From positions 31,444-95,443 of the forward strand of contig CAZOPR010000007.1 in the NCBI GenBank assembly GCA_964581895.1: a DNA stretch of 64,000 bases, written 5' to 3'. The translations under genes and the position numbers were made by a program. Of the stretch, positions 27,308 through 34,336 are shown piece by piece (position 1 is the first letter of the stretch; each line of letters opens with the position of its first letter). This DNA comes from Exilispira sp964581895 (GTDB lineage: Bacteria > Spirochaetota > JAAYUW01). A model generated the notes under the pieces. That model was not told the origin of the DNA and ran no database searches. It saw nothing but the letters and a program-made list of their open reading frames with translations.

Positions 27308-28051
27308 TTATTTAGCTTCAAATACTACAAAGCTAATTGAAACAGGAGCATCTAATGCATCAGTTGTGTCAATGTTTCTCAACACAATAGTAATAATGCC
27401 AGCTCCGGCAGTTACGGTTTGAATAACAGGAATTCCTGCACCTGCATAAGATTGTAAAGAGGCTACAACAATGTCGCCAACCGCTACTAAGGTATTGGTA
27501 ATTACAATGCTTTCAGTTGCTCCAGCTAGAGTAGTTAAAGTATCAGTAGTAGCTATACCGGCAGGCTCACTAATTGTAATACCACTGCCAGTATCAGTAT
27601 CAGTTCCACTATCAAGACCAATAGGAAGGTCAAAGGTGGTCGTACCGTTGACTACTAAAGTATCAGAACCAGCATTTCCAATTACAACATTACCATTAAA
27701 TGTATTTGCTTCAGCGAAAACATTTGCGTTAGCGAGACTAGGAACATCAGCTCCTGTGTTAAGAGTAACAGTGGCCACACTTCCTGAAATAGTGGCTACA
27801 GTGGTTATCCTGTTGGTCGTCCCTACGATGTTAAGGGTAGAGCCGTCATTAAGTAAAGGAGTTCCAGTAGTAGTTCCACCGGTAACAGGAATGTTAATAG
27901 AAGGCACAACCCCTCCGTTAAAGCTAAGATTTGCTTCTGCTTTAGGAGGAAATCCGCAGCCTCGTTCAAAAGTTAATACAACGTTGCCAACAAAAGGGGT
28001 TTCTGGGAGCGGTTGAAAAGTTGGGTTAGTTTGATTACATTGAATACTCAT
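27308..28051 (-). CDS. fibre-like protein with adhesin-type repeats
   Basis: 247 aa, Thr/Gly/Val-rich. The N-terminus has paired Pro/Cys (QCNQTNPTFQPLPETPF). The middle carries stretches like the fibre modules at 1510 (VVPSINIPVTGGTTTGTPLL, then STLNIVGTTNRITTV). The C-terminal 80 residues look like a beta-sandwich. Together with the 272-aa gene it repeats, on the opposite strand, the gene arrangement found behind the promoter at 12761. Confidence 0.55.
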   Translation of the reverse strand: MSIQCNQTNPTFQPLPETPFVGNVVLTFERGCGFPPKAEANLSFNGGVVPSINIPVTGGTTTGTPLLNDGSTLNIVGTTNRITTVATISGSVATVTLNTGADVPSLANANVFAEANTFNGNVVIGNAGSDTLVVNGTTTFDLPIGLDSGTDTDTGSGITISEPAGIATTDTLTTLAGATESIVITNTLVAVGDIVVASLQSYAGAGIPVIQTVTAGAGIITIVLRNIDTTDALDAPVSISFVVFEAK

Positions 28052-28072
28052 ATAATTTAATTTAGTAGGTTT

Positions 28073-28101
28073 ATTATACTCGTTTAGTAAAAATTTAGCA
28101 A
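28073..28101 (-). promoter_or_regulatory. strong sigma70-like promoter
   Basis: TTGCTA 28096-28101, 17 bp, TATAAT 28073-28078 on the minus strand, feeding the two fibre-like genes. The block is an inverted copy of 12761-12789. Confidence 0.85.
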
Positions 28102-28112
28102 ACTGGGTTGAC

Positions 28113-28156
28113 GTGAACTACCTGCTAGCCTAAAGAAATAGGGGTTTTACGGCTGG
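28113..28156 (-). repeat. TnpB right-end-like hairpin relic (copy C)
   Basis: On the minus strand CCAGCCGTAAAACCCCTA, then GGCTAGCAGGTAGTTCAC, 12 bp before the -35 of the fibre promoter. Same family as copies A, D and F. Confidence 0.65.
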
Positions 28157-28216
28157 GTAGATAAAAGCAAAGCCTCCGGCAAATCAAAAGCTTAAAAAGC
28201 AAAGATGTAAAAATTA

Positions 28217-28237
28217 GGGCCAATGGTCCTTTTTTCA
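28217..28237 (+). terminator. short intrinsic terminator
   Basis: A 5-bp hairpin GGGCC/GGTCC with a three-base loop is followed by six T. It would stop rightward transcription entering from the fibre promoter region. A second stem, CATAGGG/CCCTATG (28238-28244 and 28264-28270), follows. Confidence 0.5.
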
Positions 28238-28280
28238 TAGGGTTACTTTGAATTAACGGAAGCCCCTATGCTTTAAACCC

Positions 28281-28308
28281 TTTACAAAAATAAAAAGTAT
28301 TTTAGAAT
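28281..28308 (+). promoter_or_regulatory. promoter of the structured replication leader
   Basis: TTTACA 28281-28286, 16 bp, TAGAAT 28303-28308. Predicted +1 is at 28315-28316, the first base of the P1 stem of the structured RNA that follows. Confidence 0.75.
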
Positions 28309-28315
28309 TCTAATA

Positions 28316-28420
28316 GGGTTAGATTAACCAGGGGAACTGCGACCCCACTGTATCTAGGCAGAGCTTCGGCTCTCCTGGTTAGTCTATACAACACATCGCA
28401 GTGCAAGACTAGACTAACCC
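28316..28420 (+). ncRNA. structured RNA: three-way junction with kissing loops
   Basis: The predicted transcript starts with GGGTTAG (28316-28322), which pairs with CTAACCC (28414-28420). Inside, TAACCAGG (28325-28332) pairs with CCTGGTTA (28374-28381), enclosing a GGGG/CCCC hairpin and an AGAGC-TTCG-GCTCT hairpin. GTCT (28382-28385) pairs with AGAC (28406-28409). The loop ACTGCGA (28336-28342) is fully complementary to the loop TCGCAGT (28396-28402). Alternative pairings of GGTTA (28377-28381) with either flank suggest a switch. I do not recognise a known riboswitch class. It lies upstream of the replication gene at 28464. Confidence 0.7.
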
Positions 28421-28463
28421 CAACAACGCAGGGTTTAATTGTGTTGGCTAAATTTACCAACTT

Positions 28464-29210
28464 ATGTCTTTCGTAAAACACGTCAAACAATACACCACTA
28501 TTAGCAACAATTTCCTAAACAATCCCAATCTTAGCTTCAAAGCAAAAGGATTGTGGGCTTACCTGAATTCTAAGCCTGATGGCTGGGAATTTGCAATTTG
28601 GAAGATAGCTAAAGAAAGCAAAGAAGGCGAAGAAGCTATCAGGGCAGGACTAAGAGAGCTTAACGAAGCTGGCTATTTATTTTTTACAGCCAGGCAAAAC
28701 AAAGAAACTGGTAAGATGCAAGGCCAAGAATACCACTTTTTTGACACTCCACAAACTTACGAACCAGGGAGTAACCGTGGCTGGGGAAAACCCAGCCACG
28801 GAGAAGGGGGGGGACTAAATAATAAAGAGTTAAATAATAAAGAGTTAATAAAAAAAGAAAAAATAATAAAAAAAGAAAAAATTTTTGATTTAGATAGTTT
28901 TATACAAAATCAAGATTTAGATGTTTCAATCAAACAACTGTTGCCTGACTGGATAGAGGTAAGAAAGGCTAAAAAAATACCCACAACACAAAAAGCCTTA
29001 GAAATAGCTATAAACAAACTGAAAAAATGGGACTTAGTAAAGCAAAAGCTGGCTTTAGAACGAGCTATAGAGCATGGCTGGAGAGGTATTTTTGAACCAA
29101 ATGACCAAAAAAGCTCTGGGCACCAAAACAAAAATCAACCCCACCAAACGGAAAACGATAAGAACTACGATACCAGCAAAATCAAAGTCAAAACTATCTA
29201 TGTCAATTGA
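28464..29210 (+). CDS. replication initiator-like winged-helix protein
   Basis: 248 aa. Residues 1-75 look like the winged-helix domain common in phage and plasmid replication proteins (LSFKAKGLWAYLNSKPDGW, then GEEAIRAGLRELNEAGYLF). A low-complexity Lys/Glu/Asn linker (residues about 115-145, containing a G8 tract at 28805-28812) separates it from a C-terminal domain resembling DnaD-type or replisome-organiser tails (KALEIAINKLKKWDLVKQK, then AIEHGWRGIFEP). The structured leader RNA upstream may control it. Its stop overlaps the DnaC-like gene by 11 bp. Confidence 0.65.
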   Translation: MSFVKHVKQYTTISNNFLNNPNLSFKAKGLWAYLNSKPDGWEFAIWKIAKESKEGEEAIRAGLRELNEAGYLFFTARQNKETGKMQGQEYHFFDTPQTYEPGSNRGWGKPSHGEGGGLNNKELNNKELIKKEKIIKKEKIFDLDSFIQNQDLDVSIKQLLPDWIEVRKAKKIPTTQKALEIAINKLKKWDLVKQKLALERAIEHGWRGIFEPNDQKSSGHQNKNQPHQTENDKNYDTSKIKVKTIYVN

Positions 29211-29790
29211 AATAACCGAATATCTGCCCTACCATTTGTCAGAGATTTTATCACCAAAGCAAAAATTGTTGCTGGGCCAAAATATTCAAACAGAATACGA
29301 TTTTAAGCAGTCCTACCTATTGATTGGTGAAAGTGGTCTAAGCAAATCAATCTCTGCTTTAACCGTCCTGCTAGCTTACTGCAAAGCTGTCTACCCGAAT
29401 GGCTACGATGTTAAGGATTACAAACTAGCCCCTGATTTTGTTAATGGAGCTAAATTCGTGGAAGAATGCAAAAATTATCTTAGCTTTGATGAAGAAAAGA
29501 AATACAATGCTAAATGCAGATTGCGATACATCATTACCGCACCATTTTTAGTTTTTGATGATTTGCTAGAGCTGACTGAGTTATCGGCTAGAGAAATTGG
29601 AGAAATCAAAAGGCAAATGTTTTTGCTAACTGAATACCGCTATGAGCAAATCCTTCCCACCTTTTTTACTAGCAATCTTAGCTTAGACGAAATTAAGACA
29701 CAATACGGAGCTAGAACTTTTGACCGAATACGAGGAATAGTCGGAGACAACATAATTGTTTTGAAGGGTGAAAGTATGAGGGGTAAGTAA
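29200..29790 (+). CDS. DnaC-like AAA+ helicase loader
   Basis: 196 aa from ATG 29200, overlapping the preceding stop by 11 bp. Residues 38-50 form a P-loop-like LLIGESGLSKSISAL with Ser instead of the usual Gly before the lysine. Walker B is FLVFDDL (about residue 120), sensor I FFTSNLSLDEI, and RTFDRIRGI is the arginine-finger box of the DnaC/DnaI family. It would load the DnaB encoded at 61.7 kb. The altered P-loop is noteworthy but other motifs are intact. Confidence 0.75.
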   Translation: MSIEITEYLPYHLSEILSPKQKLLLGQNIQTEYDFKQSYLLIGESGLSKSISALTVLLAYCKAVYPNGYDVKDYKLAPDFVNGAKFVEECKNYLSFDEEKKYNAKCRLRYIITAPFLVFDDLLELTELSAREIGEIKRQMFLLTEYRYEQILPTFFTSNLSLDEIKTQYGARTFDRIRGIVGDNIIVLKGESMRGK

Positions 29791-29938
29791 ATCTGAGGTG
29801 TGCAGACTTATTTCAAATCCCTTCTTTGGTGCAAAATTGCAAAGATTTGCAGGTTTTGAACTAATACAGTTAATTACGACCAGGCGTTGTTAAAAAACTC
29901 TGAAAATCGCTAAAATACACCTTACAGATAAATTCCTT

Positions 29939-30019
29939 ATGCAGACTAAGTTAATCAACCAAAAGGCAAAAGAAAGTGAACAACAAAATTTCAAAAAAAG
30001 TAATTCAGTAGCTAGCTAG
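29939..30019 (+). CDS. possible 26-aa peptide
   Basis: Short Gln/Lys-rich frame (MQTKLINQKAKESEQQ) in the 270-bp gap. A TTGTTA, 18 bp, TAAAAT promoter-like pair lies 20-50 bp upstream. No homology can be claimed; it may be non-coding. Confidence 0.25.
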   Translation: MQTKLINQKAKESEQQNFKKSNSVAS

Positions 30020-30061
30020 ACAAAATTGCAAAAAAATATAATCTTTTCTAAAACACGAAAA

Positions 30062-30466
30062 ATGTCCGAATTATCTAAAGTCCGAGACTTTTGTTCTGCT
30101 AACAGTCTCCCTTATTATCAGGTTTTGTATAACCTTAAAAAAAATAAAAGCCCTATAACGAAAAAGAGTTCTAGGCTTTATGCCGACCTCAATGACTTAC
30201 TCCAAATTTCAATAGAACTGGGGGGGAAAAATGAAAAGTTTGGCAATTCAAGAAAATCTGAGTTTTCGCACCCCGATTATATTTCGTTAGTTGATATAAA
30301 AGACAAATATAAATTTAGCAAAAGCACAATATACCTGAGGCTAAAAACTAGAAAAGTTGAGACAAAAGTGATGCAGGGTCAAAACACTCGTCATAAAGTT
30401 TTAGTCATTAAAAAAAGCGACCTGAATAAACTTATTCAGAAAAAGAAAACACTGGACAAAAATTAA
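30062..30466 (+). CDS. helix-turn-helix protein
   Basis: 134 aa from ATG 30062; an upstream TTG at 30026 is rejected because a TATAAT lies between. Residues about 5-25 and 80-115 each look like HTH segments (VRDFCSANSLPYYQVLYNL and ISLVDIKDKYKFSKSTIYL), and the C-terminus is strongly basic. Likely a DNA-binding regulator of the recombination genes that follow. Confidence 0.55.
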   Translation: MSELSKVRDFCSANSLPYYQVLYNLKKNKSPITKKSSRLYADLNDLLQISIELGGKNEKFGNSRKSEFSHPDYISLVDIKDKYKFSKSTIYLRLKTRKVETKVMQGQNTRHKVLVIKKSDLNKLIQKKKTLDKN

Positions 30467-30481
30467 AAAGTATTTTAGACT
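30453..30481 (+). promoter_or_regulatory. promoter of recT operon (repeated promoter family)
   Basis: TGGACA 30453-30458, 17 bp, TAGACT 30476-30481. A near-identical block occurs at 32845-32873 and, inverted, at 46358-46386. ATG 30502 follows the -10 by 20 bases. Confidence 0.7.
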
Positions 30482-30501
30482 AATTTTGACAAGTAAAAAT
30501 T

Positions 30502-31461
30502 ATGCCTAATTTAACAACCCAAACAACCCAAACTCTGCAATCCATAAATGCAGTTCAAAAGTTTAACATGCCTGAAATAAAAGCAAGATTTGCAAAAGTA
30601 TTAGGACAAAAAGCTGAACAATTTATAGTTTCCCTGCAATCTGTTTTAAATTCTACAACATTAAGAGAATGCCAAGACTTTGATAGCGTGTTTGGAGCAG
30701 CCATGACAGCAGCAGCTTTAGACTTACCAATAAACTCTAATCTAGGATTTGCTTATATCGTACCTTATGTTAAAAAAGTATATAGTGAAGAAGACAAAAA
30801 ATGGGTTAACTTACCTGCAGTTGCTCAGTTGCAAATAGGTTATAAAGGCTTTATACAGCTAGCCCAAAGAAGCGGTTTATTTAAAACAATCAATGTCTCA
30901 ATGGTTAAACAGGGCGAGCTAATTAGTTACGACCGTAAAACAGGATATTTAGAATTTGATTGGAAAACAATGGGAAGAGAAAAATTATCAGATATTGGCT
31001 GTGTAGCTTACTTTGAATTATTAAATGGCTTTGAAAAAAGTTTGTTTATGACTAAAGAAGAGTTGCTCGTTCACGGTGGTAAATACTCGCAAAGCTATAA
31101 AACTGACAAAAGTAAAAATTCAAATTCATCACTGTGGTCAACTAACTTTGAAGCAATGGCACAAAAAACTTGTATTAAGTTACTACTTAGCAAATACGCA
31201 CCGCTTTCTACCAGCATGCAAACTGCTGTTGATAGAGACCAAGCAGTTATTAAAGGCGAACAAGAAGAGATAGAATATGTAGATAACGAGCCAAAAAATG
31301 TAGTAGAAGCCCCATCATCAACTAGTCCAATTATTACTTTTATACAAAATGCTAAAACTATAGAAGTTTTGCGAGAAGTGCAAAATAGAATTAGTAGCGC
31401 TGAAGAACAGGATTGTTACAATAATAAACTAGAAGAATTAGCAACTAATAAAGAAAAATAA
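30502..31461 (+). CDS. recT: RecT-family single-strand annealing protein
   Basis: 319 aa. The RecT core is clear: ALDLPINSNLGFAYIVPYV (about residues 72-91), QLQIGYKGFIQLAQRSG (about 110-126), FEAMAQKTCIKLLLSKYAPL (about 214-234). The last 80 residues are an acidic, variable tail, as is usual. RecT anneals complementary strands during phage recombination and pairs with the exonuclease at 31899. Confidence 0.95.
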   Translation: MPNLTTQTTQTLQSINAVQKFNMPEIKARFAKVLGQKAEQFIVSLQSVLNSTTLRECQDFDSVFGAAMTAAALDLPINSNLGFAYIVPYVKKVYSEEDKKWVNLPAVAQLQIGYKGFIQLAQRSGLFKTINVSMVKQGELISYDRKTGYLEFDWKTMGREKLSDIGCVAYFELLNGFEKSLFMTKEELLVHGGKYSQSYKTDKSKNSNSSLWSTNFEAMAQKTCIKLLLSKYAPLSTSMQTAVDRDQAVIKGEQEEIEYVDNEPKNVVEAPSSTSPIITFIQNAKTIEVLREVQNRISSAEEQDCYNNKLEELATNKEK

Positions 31462-31476
31462 TAAAGCACTAACCTT

Positions 31477-31571
31477 ATGACCACAACAAATTATAAATTC
31501 AAAATTGAAGACTTTAATACCAACCAAATTACACAAATACTAGTTGGTTTGCAATCCGGATTAGATGTCTC
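31477..31571 (+). repeat. 95-bp exact direct repeat, copy 1
   Basis: Identical to 34208-34302. Both copies begin exactly at the ATG of the small repeat protein. Confidence 0.95.
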
Positions 31572-31749
31572 TGTTTACGCCAAACCCGACTTTAGTTGGG
31601 AACAAATGCAGGAAATCCGGCTTAGACTAGAATCGGGACTAGATGTCTCAACATATTCAAAACCAGAATTTGATAATGACCAGATGGAAGAAATTAGGCT
31701 TGGATTAGAAAAAGAGGAGATAACCGAAATCTTAAATAGAGCCCCCTAA
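31477..31749 (+). CDS. small repeat protein, possibly frameshifted
   Basis: 90 aa with three degenerate repeats of about 25 residues (GLDVSVYAKPDFSWEQMQEI, then LDVSTYSKPEFDNDQMEEI). A homopolymer CCCCC at the stop separates it from a same-direction tail (PKETITIKLTKEQKDKLLNN) ending at 31807; removing one C would join them. The first 95 bp recur at 34208. Such repeats are seen in many mobile-element proteins of unknown function. Confidence 0.5.
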   Translation: MTTTNYKFKIEDFNTNQITQILVGLQSGLDVSVYAKPDFSWEQMQEIRLRLESGLDVSTYSKPEFDNDQMEEIRLGLEKEEITEILNRAP

Positions 31750-31898
31750 AGAAACAATCACTATTAAACTAACTAAAGAGCAAAAGGATAAACTACTAAA
31801 CAACTAACCAAGGTAGTTCACTGCAATAAGACTAGGCTTGCAAATTGAAGTAGACGTATCCATTTACACTGACACAATAAACTCCAAAAATTCACTTA

Positions 31899-32696
31899 AT
31901 GTCTGAATATCTATTTCGCCCTTCTGCTTTACCGCTTTTAATGAAAAGCTATAAAGAAAGCAATTTAACTGAAAACCAAGTACAAGAACTTATAGACTTA
32001 CAAAATAAACCTAAATTAACCGATAAGCAACAAGAGCGGTTATTTGAACTTACAGAAAAGTCAAGGCAACCAGTAGAATTATCAAAAGAAGCAAAGGGAG
32101 TGGCAATTGAAACATATCTTGCAATCAAAGAAAACAGAATAAAAATTTTTACAAACAAATACACCTTGAAAGGAAACGAACAAGAGGATTTAAGTATTGC
32201 CACCTATTCTAGTTATTGCCAAAAATTTTACGAAAAAAACACTAAAACCTATAAAAATAGATGGCTAATAGGAACGCCTGATTTAGTTTTAGAAGATAAA
32301 ATAGTAGAAATCAAAACTAAATACGACAGATTTACTTTTTCTCAAACAAGCAAAAAAGATGCTGAAGATAAATATTACTGGCAAGTTCAAGGGTATCTAT
32401 TTTTAACTGGCAAAACTAAGGCTGAATTAATTTTGGTTTGTGTTAATAGTAAAGAATATACTATTTTTAGTGAAATTAAAAAAGAAGCGTATATCCAAGG
32501 GATTGAAGACATTAGTGAAGAATATGCAGAGCTAGAAAAGCAAATTAGGCACAACCACATATATGATGATTTAACTATAAAACAAAAACTTAAAATTATT
32601 TCAATTTCAAGAAATGACGAAGACATCGAAAAAATAAAAAAACAAATACAAAAAGCTAGGCAGTTTTTAGCAACCTATAGGCCTGAAACATATTAA
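31899..32696 (+). CDS. PD-(D/E)XK exonuclease partner of RecT
   Basis: 265 aa. The core is GTPDLVLEDKIVEIKTKYDR (about residues 127-146), giving the D-(x)n-E-x-K catalytic pattern, with WQVQGYLFLTGKTKAELI (about 164-181) as the following helix-strand. This matches the lambda-exo/YqaJ or RecE-like group that resects DNA ends for RecT. The N-terminal 80 residues contain predicted coiled coil. Confidence 0.75.
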   Translation: MSEYLFRPSALPLLMKSYKESNLTENQVQELIDLQNKPKLTDKQQERLFELTEKSRQPVELSKEAKGVAIETYLAIKENRIKIFTNKYTLKGNEQEDLSIATYSSYCQKFYEKNTKTYKNRWLIGTPDLVLEDKIVEIKTKYDRFTFSQTSKKDAEDKYYWQVQGYLFLTGKTKAELILVCVNSKEYTIFSEIKKEAYIQGIEDISEEYAELEKQIRHNHIYDDLTIKQKLKIISISRNDEDIEKIKKQIQKARQFLATYRPETY

Positions 32697-32746
32697 ACCC
32701 AAATCTTATGCTCCTAAAATCTAGCAAATTGCAACAACTAAAAAGC

Positions 32747-32800
32747 GTGAACTACCTACTAGCCTGAAGGCATAGGGGTTTTACGGCTGGATTGGTGAAC
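32747..32800 (-). repeat. 54-bp mini-element, copy D
   Basis: Identical over 54 bp to 37922-37975. On the minus strand it starts GTTCACCAATCCAGCCG and ends GGCTAGTAGGTAGTTCAC, with an internal GCC-TTCA-GGC hairpin. It carries no coding capacity. Belongs to the TnpB right-end-like family. Confidence 0.8.
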
Positions 32801-32844
32801 TGTTTTTTGTCGTGTGCGATAATATCTAGCTTTTAGAAAAACAC

Positions 32845-32873
32845 TGGACAAAAATTAAAAAGTATTTTAGACT
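32845..32873 (+). promoter_or_regulatory. promoter with no protein gene downstream
   Basis: TGGACA 32845-32850, 17 bp, TAGACT 32868-32873. It reads into the gene-free region 32880-33210, suggesting one or more non-coding RNAs. Confidence 0.65.
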
Positions 32874-32879
32874 ATTATT

Positions 32880-32992
32880 AGCTAACATTTAGAGACAGAT
32901 AGCGTAACTACTTTGCTACTCTACATTAGCTAAATTAACTTCTCTAGTCTTCACTTTCTGTCTTAACAATTGTAGGCTAGTAGGTAGTTTAC
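32880..32992 (+). ncRNA. candidate RNA ending in a TnpB right-end motif (relic E)
   Basis: Following the promoter at 32845, a roughly 110-nt stretch has an AGACAG/CTGTCT stem closing most of it. It ends GTAGGCTAGTAGGTAGTTTAC (21 bases, 32972-32992), a one-base variant of the right-end motif. Its body does not encode a TnpB tail, so it is a weaker omega-RNA candidate than relic B. Confidence 0.35.
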
Positions 32993-32997
32993 AGCCT

Positions 32998-33095
32998 TTG
33001 AACTTTTAATTGAAGTTCAAGGGGTGTAGATTACACTGCACTAGGGGCCAGGTGAGCCGATTCTCGGCAAAAGTCTGTAGTGGGCGTTACCCCTT
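32998..33095 (+). ncRNA. structured RNA candidate in gene-free region
   Basis: An 8-bp hairpin TTGAACTT/AAGTTCAA (32998-33020) is followed by a branched unit. AAGGGG (33019-33024) pairs with CCCCTT (33090-33095), enclosing GTGTA/TACAC (33024-33036) and CACTA/TAGTG (33039-33043 with 33078-33082); inside the latter is GCCGA/TCGGC (33056-33068). The first two stems share two bases, so they may alternate. Locally higher GC than its surroundings. Class not recognised. Confidence 0.5.
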
Positions 33096-33111
33096 AAAAC
33101 TGGATAGTAGA

Positions 33112-33182
33112 AACAACTAGGGGCACAATTAATCGATAATTAATCAGTATCAGTTTGCACTTACAACCCGCCCCTGGTTGTT
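33112..33182 (+). ncRNA. long-stem hairpin
   Basis: AACAACTAGGGGC (33112-33124) pairs with GCCCCTGGTTGTT (33170-33182) over 13 bp with one G-U, enclosing a 45-nt loop that itself contains an ATTAAT/ATTAAT stem. Could be an RNA element or a DNA cruciform. Confidence 0.5.
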
Positions 33183-33214
33183 TGAAAAAACAGCAAATAT
33201 TAAAAAACTTTATT

Positions 33215-33456
33215 ATGAAAGAAATAATAAAACCAAAACTTAACCCAGGCCACGAGGACGCAATTCAAAAAGGCAAGCTAACTGAACAAGAAGGCGTTGC
33301 TTAGAAATTGCTAACCTTGAAGCTACAATTAAAATGGCTAAGCTAATGTTTAGTCAAAAACCTGATAGTGAAAGCTATCGCAGAATTATTGCTGACACAA
33401 TACAAAAACTAATTCAATTAAAAAATCATGACTCAACTAATTCAAAACTACATTGA
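33215..33456 (+). pseudogene. small ORF split by a frameshift
   Basis: ATG 33215 opens 29 codons (MKEIIKPKLNPGHEDAIQKG) and stops at 33302-33304. A second frame (EIANLEATIKMAKLMFSQKP) continues without interruption to 33456, where it overlaps the next gene. One shifted base near 33300 would join them. May also be two tiny genes (second ATG at 33334). Confidence 0.35.
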
Positions 33457-33628
33457 CCAAATCCTAGAAGCTAATAGCTTAAAAGGACTAGAGAAAATAC
33501 AATCTTTGGCAAAAGCCGAATACTGCCTGCAGGAAATTAGAATTATCTTAGAAAACTACGGAGCGACAGCATTTGAGGTTGAGGCTGAAATCCAAGCAAT
33601 TAAAAATAAAGTAAATATGTATGTCTAA
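33428..33628 (+). CDS. small helical protein
   Basis: 66 aa, predicted all-helical (LIQNYIDQILEANSLKGLEK). Unknown function. It overlaps both neighbours by a few bases, as expected in a tightly packed early operon. Confidence 0.45.
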   Translation: MTQLIQNYIDQILEANSLKGLEKIQSLAKAEYCLQEIRIILENYGATAFEVEAEIQAIKNKVNMYV

Positions 33629-33770
33629 TTTTATATTAAATATAATCAAAACTTTGCTAAAGCTAAAAACTAAAATTCCAGTAGAAAATTTAACGCCTCA
33701 ATCTCAAAAAGTAGAAGTAAAAATACTTAAAAAAACTAAAAACAAAATACAATATGTCAAAAATAATTAA
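33621..33770 (+). CDS. small lysine-rich protein
   Basis: 49 aa, basic (MSNFILNIIKTLLKLKTK, then ILKKTKNKIQYVKNN). Overlaps the stop of the preceding gene (8 bp) and the start of the next (17 bp). No family. Confidence 0.4.
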   Translation: MSNFILNIIKTLLKLKTKIPVENLTPQSQKVEVKILKKTKNKIQYVKNN

Positions 33771-34194
33771 CTACAAAATAGATAAAAATGGTGTAGCCCG
33801 TCAAACCGTAACTTTTTTTGATATGCTACCTAAAATATTTGTTGCTTTTCTGGCTACAATTATCTTTGCCCTTGCTGTCTTTGACGCTGGGCGGATGCCC
33901 AAAGGGCAAATAGCAGGTGGAGCTTCAATAGACATTGAGCAACTAGAAATAGAGGTCAAAAAAGAAGAGCTAAAAGAGCAAATTCTGAGCCGTCAAGCTG
34001 TTTTGACCAATAAAAATAAAGCCATGATTGACAACTTTGGCTTGCTAGAAGGTAAAGAAGCTAAGATAGCCGAGCTAGAGATGGCTAAGAATACTTTAGA
34101 GCATCAAGAGTTGGATAACTGCCTAGCTCAGATTGAACAGGGCAACATTGACTTTAACTGCCCCGAACAAGCTAACCAAAAAGCTAGAAATTAA
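33754..34194 (+). CDS. single-pass membrane protein with coiled coil
   Basis: 146 aa. One transmembrane helix (FVAFLATIIFALAVFDAG, about residues 29-47) is followed by a Glu/Lys-rich coiled coil (residues 60-125). This layout resembles small phage spanin-like or membrane-adaptor proteins, but there is no specific motif. Next to recombination genes rather than lysis genes. Confidence 0.55.
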   Translation: MSKIINYKIDKNGVARQTVTFFDMLPKIFVAFLATIIFALAVFDAGRMPKGQIAGGASIDIEQLEIEVKKEELKEQILSRQAVLTNKNKAMIDNFGLLEGKEAKIAELEMAKNTLEHQELDNCLAQIEQGNIDFNCPEQANQKARN

Positions 34195-34207
34195 ACAACT
34201 AAACTAT

Positions 34208-34302
34208 ATGACCACAACAAATTATAAATTCAAAATTGAAGACTTTAATACCAACCAAATTACACAAATACTAGTTGGTTTGCAATCCGGATTAGATGTC
34301 TC
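34208..34302 (+). repeat. 95-bp exact direct repeat, copy 2
   Basis: Identical to 31477-31571; spacing 2.7 kb. Confidence 0.95.
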
Positions 34303-34336
34303 AACCTACTCAAAGCCACAGTTTGATTGGAAGTAA
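34208..34336 (+). pseudogene. truncated duplicate of the repeat protein
   Basis: 42 codons; the first 95 bp are identical to 31477-31571, then FDWK and stop. The open frame ends where the antisense restriction-endonuclease fragment begins, so the copy was cut off by the junction of the restriction-modification island. Confidence 0.7.

Noticed and set aside
31801..31840. GGTAGTTCAC near 31812 as another TnpB right end
   Set aside because: No hairpin or other right-end sequence precedes it; a chance ten-base match.
33001..33100. tRNA or tmRNA in the structured tract
   Set aside because: No acceptor stem with CCA context, T-arm GGTTCGAAT-like motif or anticodon arm can be drawn.
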